The translations under genes and the position numbers were made by a program. The notes below the pieces were generated by a model that was not told where the DNA came from, did not search any database, and saw only the letters and a program-made list of their open reading frames with translations. From Casp-actino8 sp965659595 (GTDB lineage Bacteria; Actinomycetota; Acidimicrobiia; Acidimicrobiales; Ilumatobacteraceae), in assembly GCA_965659595.1 (NCBI GenBank), contig CBFHWN010000110.1, forward strand, positions 1-5,568: a DNA stretch of 5,568 nucleotides. The letters are read 5' to 3'. Positions 1 to 5,220 of the stretch are shown here, piece by piece. Position 1 is the stretch's first letter. Each line of letters starts with the position of its first letter.

Positions 1-1
1 C

Positions 2-526
2 GACGGGTCGGGCAAGTGCGCGATCACCACCGGCATCCCGTTCTACGACCACATGCTCGGCCAGATCGGCAAACACGGAGGATTCGATCTCACGATCGCT
101 GCGACCGGAGATCTCCACATCGACACGCACCACACGGTGGAAGACGTCGCCATCGCGCTCGGCGAAGCCTTCCGTGAGGCCCTCGGCGACAAGTCCGGTG
201 TGCGTCGGTTCGCCAGCGGTCTCTATCCACTCGATGAATCGCTGTGCGAGATCGCCCTCGACCTGTCGGGTCGTCCGTTCGTGGTCTGGAACGTCCCCAT
301 TCCCGAGTGTCTGCCCCTCGGCGATCCGGCTTTCGATCCCAATCTGGCCGAGCACGCGGTGTCGTCGTTCGCCACCGCGGCCGCGATCACTCTGCACGTC
401 GAGTTGAAGCACGGCTCGAACGTCCATCACATCGTCGAATGCGTCTTCAAAGGACTCGGCCGGAGTCTTCGTGACGCCGTCCGCGTGGAAGGTGGAGGGG
501 TGCCCTCCACCAAAGGAGTTCTGTGA
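2..526 (+). CDS. hisB: Imidazoleglycerol-phosphate dehydratase, 5'-truncated by window edge
   Basis: This enzyme removes water from imidazole glycerol phosphate to give imidazole acetol phosphate, the sixth step of histidine synthesis, in the cytosol. The window opens inside the gene: 174 residues are visible against a family length near 200, so roughly 20-30 N-terminal residues lie upstream. Reading begins DGSGKCAITTGIPFYDHML, a classic IGPD stretch. Both metal-binding His-rich motifs are present: DTHHTVED at visible residues 41-48 and HHIVE at 142-146. DLSGRP and the near-invariant C-terminal VPSTKGVL are also intact. It is the monofunctional dehydratase type, with no sign of the phosphatase domain found in the enterobacterial fusion, although the true N-terminus is not visible. 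The stop codon TGA overlaps the GTG start of hisH by 4 bp (GTGA), which implies translational coupling. Identification is secure. Confidence 0.97.
   Translation, partial: DGSGKCAITTGIPFYDHMLGQIGKHGGFDLTIAATGDLHIDTHHTVEDVAIALGEAFREALGDKSGVRRFASGLYPLDESLCEIALDLSGRPFVVWNVPIPECLPLGDPAFDPNLAEHAVSSFATAAAITLHVELKHGSNVHHIVECVFKGLGRSLRDAVRVEGGGVPSTKGVL
491..511 (+). promoter_or_regulatory. Strong RNA hairpin next to the hisH ribosome binding site
   Basis: GGTGGAGGG (491-499) is perfectly complementary to CCCTCCACC (503-511), giving a 9-bp stem with seven G-C pairs and a 3-nt GTG loop. It lies in the last codons of hisB and ends directly before the AAAGGAG of hisH. It could shape hisH translation or intercistronic mRNA stability. 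It is partly dictated by the conserved Gly-Gly-Gly-Val-Pro-Ser-Thr coding sequence, so a role is inference; the pairing itself is seen. Confidence 0.45.
512..518 (+). promoter_or_regulatory. Shine-Dalgarno site of hisH
   Basis: AAAGGAG sits 4 nt before the GTG at 523. It is the best Shine-Dalgarno match noted in the window and supports the GTG at 523 as the start of hisH, even though the site lies inside the hisB reading frame. Confidence 0.75.
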
Positions 527-1149
527 CCCGTCCTCGGATCGCCGTTCTCGACTACGGAATCGGAAACCTCCGATCAGCCGAAAAAGCTCTGGAGAAGGTC
601 GGTGCCGACGCCTTCCTCACCGCAACGGCCGGCGAAGTGCGCGATGCCGACGCCGTGGTGCTCCCGGGAGTGGGCGCCTTCGGTGCGTGCATGGATGCAT
701 TGCGTGCAGCCGACCTCGAACCGGTGGTTCTCGACGCCGTGTCGTCCGGACGGCCATTTCTCGGTATATGCGTGGGCATGCAGATGCTCTTTTCGGGCTC
801 CGATGAAGATTCCGATGCACGTGGTCTCGCCGTGATCCCGGGCCGCGTGTGCTGGATCCCGCCCGGGGTGAAGCGCCCGCAGATGCAATGGAATCGTCTC
901 GATGTCTCATCGCTGGCCGATCCGATGTTCGACGGCCTGGTCGGCCGTGACACGTGGATGTATTTCGTGCATTCGTTGCACGGCGTACCCGACGACTCGT
1001 CGGCGGTGGTGGCCACATGCGACTACGGCTCCACGCTCCACGCTGCGTTTCGCGTCGACAACGTGTTCGCAACACAGTTCCATCCCGAGAAGTCGGGCCG
1101 AGACGGTCTTCGGCTTCTCGCCAATTTCGTGGGGGCAGCCCGTGGCTGA
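523..1149 (+). CDS. hisH: Imidazole glycerol phosphate synthase, glutamine amidotransferase subunit
   Basis: HisH hydrolyses glutamine and channels the ammonia into the HisF barrel; the two form the cytosolic IGP synthase. The protein has 208 residues, normal for the family. It is a class I (triad) glutaminase: GIGNLRS near residue 12, PGVGAFG near 48 (oxyanion region), nucleophile Cys83 in GICVGMQ, and His187 and Glu189 in FHPEKSG. Lys190 matches the lysine that in the Thermotoga enzyme forms the subunit gate with HisF Asp98, also present here. The GTG start is set by AAAGGAG 4 nt upstream and overlaps the hisB stop by 4 bp; the 3' end overlaps hisA by 8 bp. One oddity: the usual P-H-M-G-W-N motif reads P-Q-M-Q-W-N at residues 109-114. 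Catalytic residues are complete, so I expect an active enzyme. Confidence 0.97.
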   Translation: MTRPRIAVLDYGIGNLRSAEKALEKVGADAFLTATAGEVRDADAVVLPGVGAFGACMDALRAADLEPVVLDAVSSGRPFLGICVGMQMLFSGSDEDSDARGLAVIPGRVCWIPPGVKRPQMQWNRLDVSSLADPMFDGLVGRDTWMYFVHSLHGVPDDSSAVVATCDYGSTLHAAFRVDNVFATQFHPEKSGRDGLRLLANFVGAARG

Positions 1150-1864
1150 ACTCTTCCCGGCCATTGATCTGCGCGGCGGTCGAGTCGTACGACTCCGTCA
1201 GGGCGATTACTCCGACGAGACGGTGTACGGCGACGATGCCGTCGCGGTGGCCGAAGGTTTCGCCGACCAGGGGGCAAGCTGGATTCATGTCGTCGACCTC
1301 GACGCAGCGCGCTCGGGCGACCCCGTCAATCGGCCAGTGATCGCCGAGATCGCCCGTCGACTCCTCGGCCGAGCGAAAGTGCAGACCGGTGGTGGTGTTC
1401 GCAGTGTCGCCGACGCCGAAGCGCTCGCCGAATCCGGTGTGGCCCGAGTGGTGATGGGCTCGGCGGCCGTGGCGACACCGTCCCTGGTGGCCGACGCGTC
1501 GAACATCGTCGCGGTGGCCGTGGGACTCGATCATCGATCGGGTGAAGTCGCCGTTCACGGGTGGACCGAAGGTTCGGGTCGAATGATTCACGAGGTGATC
1601 GAGTGGTTTCCCGAGGCCGCTGCCTTCGTGGTGACCGACATCGCACGCGACGGGATGCTGAGCGGCCCCGATGTCGACGGACTTGCTGAGGTGGCGTCAC
1701 GCACGACGATTCCGGTGATCGCAAGCGGTGGCGTCGGAACACTCGACGATGTCGCCACTTTGGCGGCGATCCCTGGTCTTTACGGTGTCATCACCGGCAA
1801 GGCCTTGTACGAAGGCCGCTTCAGCGTGGCCGAGGCCGTTCGGGTGCTCGGGGAACTCTCATGA
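1142..1864 (+). CDS. hisA: ProFAR isomerase (HisA), apparently monofunctional
   Basis: HisA converts ProFAR to PRFAR by an Amadori rearrangement, the fourth histidine step, and supplies the substrate of HisHF. The 240-residue protein is a complete (beta-alpha)8 barrel: FPAIDLRGGRVVRL at the start with catalytic Asp9, VDLDAA near 51, phosphate loop TGGGVRS at 82-88, general acid Asp130 in VGLD, VVTDIARDGM at 163-172, and phosphate loop ASGGVGT near 194. Many actinobacteria instead use PriA, which also does the TrpF reaction with an Arg just before Gly-Trp in loop 5 (Arg143 in M. tuberculosis). Here that site is His139 in VAVHGW, as in ordinary HisA, so I infer no TrpF activity. The GTG at 1142 is the only sensible start, since AELFPAIDL follows immediately. 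Only a weak G-run (1131-1135) precedes it, so coupling to hisH through the 8-bp overlap is likely. Confidence 0.95.
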   Translation: MAELFPAIDLRGGRVVRLRQGDYSDETVYGDDAVAVAEGFADQGASWIHVVDLDAARSGDPVNRPVIAEIARRLLGRAKVQTGGGVRSVADAEALAESGVARVVMGSAAVATPSLVADASNIVAVAVGLDHRSGEVAVHGWTEGSGRMIHEVIEWFPEAAAFVVTDIARDGMLSGPDVDGLAEVASRTTIPVIASGGVGTLDDVATLAAIPGLYGVITGKALYEGRFSVAEAVRVLGELS

Positions 1865-2628
1865 AGACGGCGCGCGTGATCCCGTGTCTCGACGTGACCG
1901 ATGGCCGCGTGGTCAAAGGCACCAATTTCGTCGACCTGCGTGACGCCGGTGACCCGGTCGAGTTGGCGGCCCGGTACGACGTCGAAGGCGCCGACGAGTT
2001 GGTCTTCCTCGACATCACGGCGTCGAGTGACGGCCGCGAGACCATGGTCGACGTCGTTCGCCGGACAGCTGACCAGGTTTTCATCCCGCTCACGGTCGGA
2101 GGAGGAGTGCGTTCGGTGGTCGACGCGCGTCGCATGCTGCGCGCCGGAGCCGACAAGGTGAGTGTCAACACGGCCGCGGTGCAGAACCCGCAGTTGATCG
2201 CCGAGATCGCCGCCGAATTCGGCAGCCAGTGTGTGGTGTGCGCGATCGACGCGAAACGCCGTGACGACGGAGCCTCTTTCGAGGTGTTTCTGCACGGTGG
2301 TCGCACTCCGACCGGGATCGACGCCGTCGGATGGGCAATACGCGCCGTCGAACTCGGAGCCGGCGAGATCCTCCTCACATCGATGGATCGCGACGGGACC
2401 AAGGAAGGATTCGACCTGGCCCTCACCCGGGCGGTCACCGAGGCGGTCGGTGTGCCCGTGATCGCGTCCGGTGGCGTCGGAACCCTCGATCACCTGGTGG
2501 ACGGAGTGGTCGAGGGTGGAGCCGATGCCGTGTTGGCGGCGTCGATCTTCCATTTCCGAGAGTTCACCGTGGCCGAGGCAAAAGTACGCCTGACCGAAGC
2601 GGGAGTCCCCGTTCGTCCGGTCGGGTGA
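1861..2628 (+). CDS. hisF: Imidazole glycerol phosphate synthase, cyclase subunit
   Basis: HisF uses ammonia from HisH to split PRFAR into imidazole glycerol phosphate and AICAR, linking histidine and purine synthesis. It has 255 residues, typical length. Catalytic Asp11 (IPCLDV) and Asp130 (AIDAK) fall at the same numbers as in the Thermotoga enzyme. The barrel-bottom gate residues Arg5, Glu46, Lys99 and Glu169 are present, and Asp98 is available for the salt bridge with the HisH lysine. Phosphate-binding loops are at TVGGGVRS (78-85) and ASGGVGT (near 209). LLTSMDRDGT (171-180) is the family signature. ATG at 1861 overlaps the hisA stop by 4 bp (ATGA), with GGGGAA at 1850-1855 as ribosome binding site. 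In many actinobacteria hisI follows; here it does not. Confidence 0.98.
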   Translation: MKTARVIPCLDVTDGRVVKGTNFVDLRDAGDPVELAARYDVEGADELVFLDITASSDGRETMVDVVRRTADQVFIPLTVGGGVRSVVDARRMLRAGADKVSVNTAAVQNPQLIAEIAAEFGSQCVVCAIDAKRRDDGASFEVFLHGGRTPTGIDAVGWAIRAVELGAGEILLTSMDRDGTKEGFDLALTRAVTEAVGVPVIASGGVGTLDHLVDGVVEGGADAVLAASIFHFREFTVAEAKVRLTEAGVPVRPVG

Positions 2629-2638
2629 GTGTCGACAC
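2629..2638. repeat. Perfect 10-bp palindrome filling the hisF-methyltransferase gap
   Basis: GTGTCGACAC is self-complementary and occupies exactly the ten bases between the hisF stop and the following GTG start. It contains a TCGA core, a tetramer that is very common across this window, so chance is a serious alternative to an operator or processing site. Confidence 0.3.
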
Positions 2639-3559
2639 GTGAACGACGACCCCTCGCTGTTCGTCGTCCTGGACGGTGGCTTGTCGACTGTCCTCGAGGG
2701 TCTCGGTGTCGATACGTCGAGCGACCTCTGGACGGCTGAAGCCGCGTGGAAGAGTCCGGACCTCATGGTCGCCGCCCATCGAATCTTCGTCGAGGCGGGA
2801 GCCGATGTCGTGACGACCGCGAGCTACCAATGCGACGTCGATCTGCTCGTTCGCGCCGGGGCCGACCCGCGCCTGGCCCGTGAGGTCTTGGCGTCCACGA
2901 CGGAATTGGCGCGTCGGGCCACCCAGGGAAGCAACGTCATGGTCGCGGCGTCGGTCGGCCCGTTCGGAGCCTCGCTCGCCGACGGGAGCGAATACACCGG
3001 CCGCTATCCGGTTCCTTGGGACGAGGTGGTGTCCTTCCATCGACGGCGACTCGAGGTGTTGACCGACACCGGCCCCGATCTGTTCGCCGTCGAGACGATT
3101 CCACGGCGCGATGAAGCCGCGTTGCTCGCCGATCTATTGGTCGAGTACGGAGCCCCGAGAGCGTGGTTTTCTTTCGGCTGCGCACATGGAGATCGCACTT
3201 ACGGCGGTGACGACTTGTGCGCGACGGCGGACGCGATCGTCGATTATCCGAATCTGGTGGCACTCGGAGTCAATTGCGTCGCTCCCCACGTCGTCGGTGA
3301 CGTGCTCGACACTCTTCGCACACAAGACGTTCCCCTCCATGACGTGCCCTTCGTCGTGTATCCGAATCACGGACGCGTGTGGGATGGGGATGCTCGCGTC
3401 TGGACTGGTGAGTCCGACGAGATCGACGATCCGCTGGTCGAATCGTGGCTCGAAAGGGGTGCCCGATTCGTGGGTGGCTGCTGTGGAACGGGTCCGAACG
3501 AGATCGCGCGATTGGTCGAACTACGCACTCGTCTGGCCCGTGGTGGCGAATTCACCTAA
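2639..3559 (+). CDS. mmuM: Homocysteine S-methyltransferase (MmuM-type, zinc-dependent)
   Basis: The likely reaction is methyl transfer to homocysteine giving methionine, probably from S-methylmethionine or S-adenosylmethionine, in the cytosol. The 306-residue protein matches E. coli MmuM (about 310) in length and in many motifs: LDGGLST (11-17), TTASYQ (59-64), SVGPFGASLADGSEYTGRY (105-123), ETIP (152-155), AWFSFG (175-180), GVNC (210-213) and VVYPNHG (239-245). The three zinc cysteines are Cys213 and the pair Cys281-Cys282 in GGCCGT. It is a stand-alone Pfam S-methyl_trans domain with no folate or cobalamin domains, so it is not MetH. The GTG at 2639 is chosen because no other in-frame start leaves the LDGG motif intact; a weak GGGTGAG (2623-2629) overlaps the hisF stop. 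The 10-nt gap suggests co-transcription with the his genes. The methyl donor cannot be read from the sequence. Confidence 0.9.
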   Translation: MNDDPSLFVVLDGGLSTVLEGLGVDTSSDLWTAEAAWKSPDLMVAAHRIFVEAGADVVTTASYQCDVDLLVRAGADPRLAREVLASTTELARRATQGSNVMVAASVGPFGASLADGSEYTGRYPVPWDEVVSFHRRRLEVLTDTGPDLFAVETIPRRDEAALLADLLVEYGAPRAWFSFGCAHGDRTYGGDDLCATADAIVDYPNLVALGVNCVAPHVVGDVLDTLRTQDVPLHDVPFVVYPNHGRVWDGDARVWTGESDEIDDPLVESWLERGARFVGGCCGTGPNEIARLVELRTRLARGGEFT

Positions 3560-3562
3560 GTT
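3557..3562 (+). promoter_or_regulatory. Candidate -10 element for a leaderless reductase transcript
   Basis: TAAGTT fits the TANNNT actinobacterial -10 pattern and begins with the TAA stop of the methyltransferase gene. Six bases separate it from the ATG at 3569, which would place transcription start at or next to the A of the ATG. No Shine-Dalgarno sequence precedes this ATG, as expected for leaderless mRNA. The hexamer 17 bases upstream (TGGCCC) matches TTGACA at only three of six positions, so the call is tentative. Confidence 0.35.
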
Positions 3563-3568
3563 CGTTTC

Positions 3569-4564
3569 ATGCCCGTCTCTCTCACCCCCAATCCCAAGAT
3601 GGAATACCGGCGTCTCGGCTCGAGCGGACTACGAGTTTCGGTGCTCTCGTTCGGTAGCTGGGTCACCTTCGACAATCAGTTGAAGGACGACACGGCGCTC
3701 GCCTGTATGCAGGCGGCCTGGGATGCCGGTTGCAACTTCTTCGACAATGCCGAGGCCTACGCCGGTGGTGAGAGCGAAGCAATCATGGGTCGAGTGATCT
3801 CCGAACTCGGATGGAAGCGACACCACTACGTCGTGTCCACCAAGGTGTTCTGGGGAATCGACGGCCCGGTCCCGAATCTGCAGAACAGCCTCAACCGAAA
3901 GTATCTACATCACTCGATCGAAGGTTGCCTCGATCGGCTCCAGGTCGACTTCGTCGATCTGCTCTTCTGCCATCGTGCCGATCCCAATACTCCGATCGAA
4001 GAAACGGTGTGGGCCATGAGTGATCTCGTCGATCGAGGCAAGGTTCTCTACTGGGGAACGAGCGAGTGGTCGGCCGACGAGATCCGCGCCGCCTGGGAGA
4101 TCGCCGAGCGGCATCATCTGCACAAGCCGGTGATGGAGCAGCCGCAATACAACATGCTCGAACGCAAGCGAGTCGAAACGGAGTACCGCCGTCTGTACGA
4201 CGACATCGGACTCGGCACGACCATCTGGAGTCCGCTGGCGTCGGGCCTGCTCACCGGCAAGTACCTCGACGGCGTCCCGACGGACTCGAGGGCCGCGTTG
4301 CCGGGTTACGGGTGGCTCGCCTCTCGACTCACCGATCAGAAGTCACTCGACATCGTGCGGGCCCTGGTACCGATCGCTGATTCCCTCGGGTGCACCCTGG
4401 CGCAGTTGGCGCTGGCATGGTGCACCAAGAATCCTCACGTGTCGACAGTGATCACCGGAGCGAGTCGCGAATCGCAGGTGCACGAGAACTTCGGAGCTCT
4501 CGACGTGATCCCGCTTCTCACCGATGAAGTCATGGCTCGAATCAACGAAGTTCTCGGTCGCTGA
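3569..4564 (+). CDS. Aldo/keto reductase, potassium-channel beta-subunit-like
   Basis: This is an NADPH-type (beta-alpha)8 oxidoreductase acting on carbonyl substrates; the physiological substrate is not evident. It has 331 residues, as usual for the bacterial homologues of the potassium-channel beta subunit. The catalytic tetrad is complete: Asp59 and Tyr64 (FFDNAEAY), Lys92 (STKVFW) and His135 (LLFCHRADP). Cofactor-binding segments are WGTSEWSA (162-169), EQPQYNM (190-196), SPLASGLLTGKY (221-232) and GASRESQ (297-303). There is no signal peptide or membrane segment, so it is cytosolic and need not pair with a channel. ATG at 3569 is used here; ATG at 3599 (Met11, before EYRRLG) is an alternative that fits where many relatives begin. 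Neither has a Shine-Dalgarno site. It lies 9 nt after the methyltransferase gene and overlaps the convergent hydrolase gene by 23 bp. A link to histidine or methionine metabolism is not established. Confidence 0.93.
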   Translation: MPVSLTPNPKMEYRRLGSSGLRVSVLSFGSWVTFDNQLKDDTALACMQAAWDAGCNFFDNAEAYAGGESEAIMGRVISELGWKRHHYVVSTKVFWGIDGPVPNLQNSLNRKYLHHSIEGCLDRLQVDFVDLLFCHRADPNTPIEETVWAMSDLVDRGKVLYWGTSEWSADEIRAAWEIAERHHLHKPVMEQPQYNMLERKRVETEYRRLYDDIGLGTTIWSPLASGLLTGKYLDGVPTDSRAALPGYGWLASRLTDQKSLDIVRALVPIADSLGCTLAQLALAWCTKNPHVSTVITGASRESQVHENFGALDVIPLLTDEVMARINEVLGR

Positions 4565-5183
4565 CACGGCCCGCGAGCCAATTGCCCACGAGCTCGGCCG
4601 TGTCGTCCACGCGCCCAGCGAGGAAGTGATCGGCCATCTCGATCGAGACCAATTCGGTGTTGGGCCAACCGGCGACGACGTCGGTCGCTCGCTCGGGCGG
4701 ACAGAACTGGTCGTGTCGTGGGACGACCATCAAGGTCGGACGTGGATCGATCGACGACAGCACTCGACCCTCGGGTGACAGGGGCGGAGCGATCGCGACC
4801 CAACCCGCTACGCGTGGTTCGACGACCGAGAGTCCGACGAGAGCCCCGAACGAATAGCCGACCACCCACACGCCTCCACCAGTCGCGTCGTCGACGAGCA
4901 TCGAGAGCCAGTCGATCGACGCCGCGACGTCGAGACGCTCGCCGTTCCCGTCGTCGTGCTCACCCTCGCTGTCGTTCACACCGCGAAAATCGAATCGCAA
5001 CGTGTGGAAGCCGAGTTGGGGGAGCCGTTCGAAGAGGGTCGACACCACCGGATTGAACCGGTTGCCCCCGTACAGGGGATGCGGATGAGCCAGAGTCACT
5101 GCACCGAGCGCCGGGACGTCGTTTGGAACCGTTTCGACATCGGCCACGATGCTCAGTCCGTCGATGGTGGTGAGCGTCGCCAT
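4542..5183 (-). CDS. Small alpha/beta hydrolase (COG2945-like)
   Basis: A serine hydrolase of about 213 residues with a complete catalytic triad: nucleophile Ser111 in the elbow GYSFG, Asp158 in RHDQFCPP and His186 in ADHF. HPHPLYGG (33-40) before the first core helix supplies the oxyanion region, and LRFDFRGVNDSEG (62-74) is the typical dienelactone-hydrolase-like segment. The cap domain is minimal, as in COG2945 proteins, which are mostly uncharacterised esterases or peptidases; the substrate cannot be told. No signal peptide is seen, so it is presumably cytosolic. ATG at 5183 is chosen because recognisable sequence begins directly after it. A GTG at 5195 adding four residues is possible, and would be leaderless from the palindromic -10 at 5203-5212. 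The frame stays open to 5351 but that would run antisense through the GroES-like gene and is unlikely. It is convergent with the reductase gene and divergent from the GroES-like gene. Confidence 0.9.
   Translation of the reverse strand: MATLTTIDGLSIVADVETVPNDVPALGAVTLAHPHPLYGGNRFNPVVSTLFERLPQLGFHTLRFDFRGVNDSEGEHDDGNGERLDVAASIDWLSMLVDDATGGGVWVVGYSFGALVGLSVVEPRVAGWVAIAPPLSPEGRVLSSIDPRPTLMVVPRHDQFCPPERATDVVAGWPNTELVSIEMADHFLAGRVDDTAELVGNWLAGRVSDRELR
4563..4604 (+). terminator. Inverted repeat at the 3' end of the + strand operon, possible U-less terminator
   Basis: GACACGGCC (4563-4571) pairs perfectly with GGCCGTGTC (4596-4604). Inside the loop GAGC (4575-4578) can further pair with GCTC (4592-4595), leaving a 13-nt apical loop. 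The repeat starts within the TGA of the reductase gene. There is no following T-run, so it would be a U-less terminator, of the kind proposed for actinobacteria, or an mRNA-end stabiliser. It lies wholly within the C-terminal codons of the convergent hydrolase gene, which also constrains its sequence. Confidence 0.4.
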
Positions 5184-5202
5184 GTCCCGTGCCACGGATT
5201 CG

Positions 5203-5212
5203 ACGGTACCGT
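5203..5212. promoter_or_regulatory. Palindromic -10 candidate for a divergent promoter pair
   Basis: ACGGTACCGT is a perfect 10-bp palindrome in the short gap between the hydrolase and GroES-like genes. Because of the symmetry TACCGT (a TANNNT box) is read on both strands: at 5207-5212 on +, 8 nt before the GTG at 5221, and at 5208-5203 on -, 7 nt before a GTG at 5195. Neither the GroES-like GTG nor the - strand starts have a good Shine-Dalgarno site, which suits leaderless transcripts. No convincing -35 hexamer was found. An operator is the alternative reading. No CIRCE-like heat-shock operator is visible here. Confidence 0.4.
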
Positions 5213-5220
5213 GATCGATC

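Noticed and set aside
902..1141. N-terminal extension of hisA to an upstream ATG at 902
   Set aside because: The extra 80 residues are an out-of-frame reading of hisH; the HisA fold begins directly after the GTG at 1142.
617..1591. Long open frame on the - strand across hisH and hisA (324 codons)
   Set aside because: It is antisense to two certain genes, its translation is rich in Arg/His/Gly with no recognisable motif, and long antisense frames are expected in GC-rich coding DNA.
1780..2766. Long open frame on the - strand across hisF (328 codons)
   Set aside because: Same reason: antisense to hisF, no family motif, low-complexity composition, no ribosome binding site.
4438..4452. GTGTCGACA near-repeat of the 2629 palindrome inside the reductase gene
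   Set aside because: It is imperfect, sits in a conserved coding segment, and TCGA-centred words are common here; it is not evidence of a repeat family.
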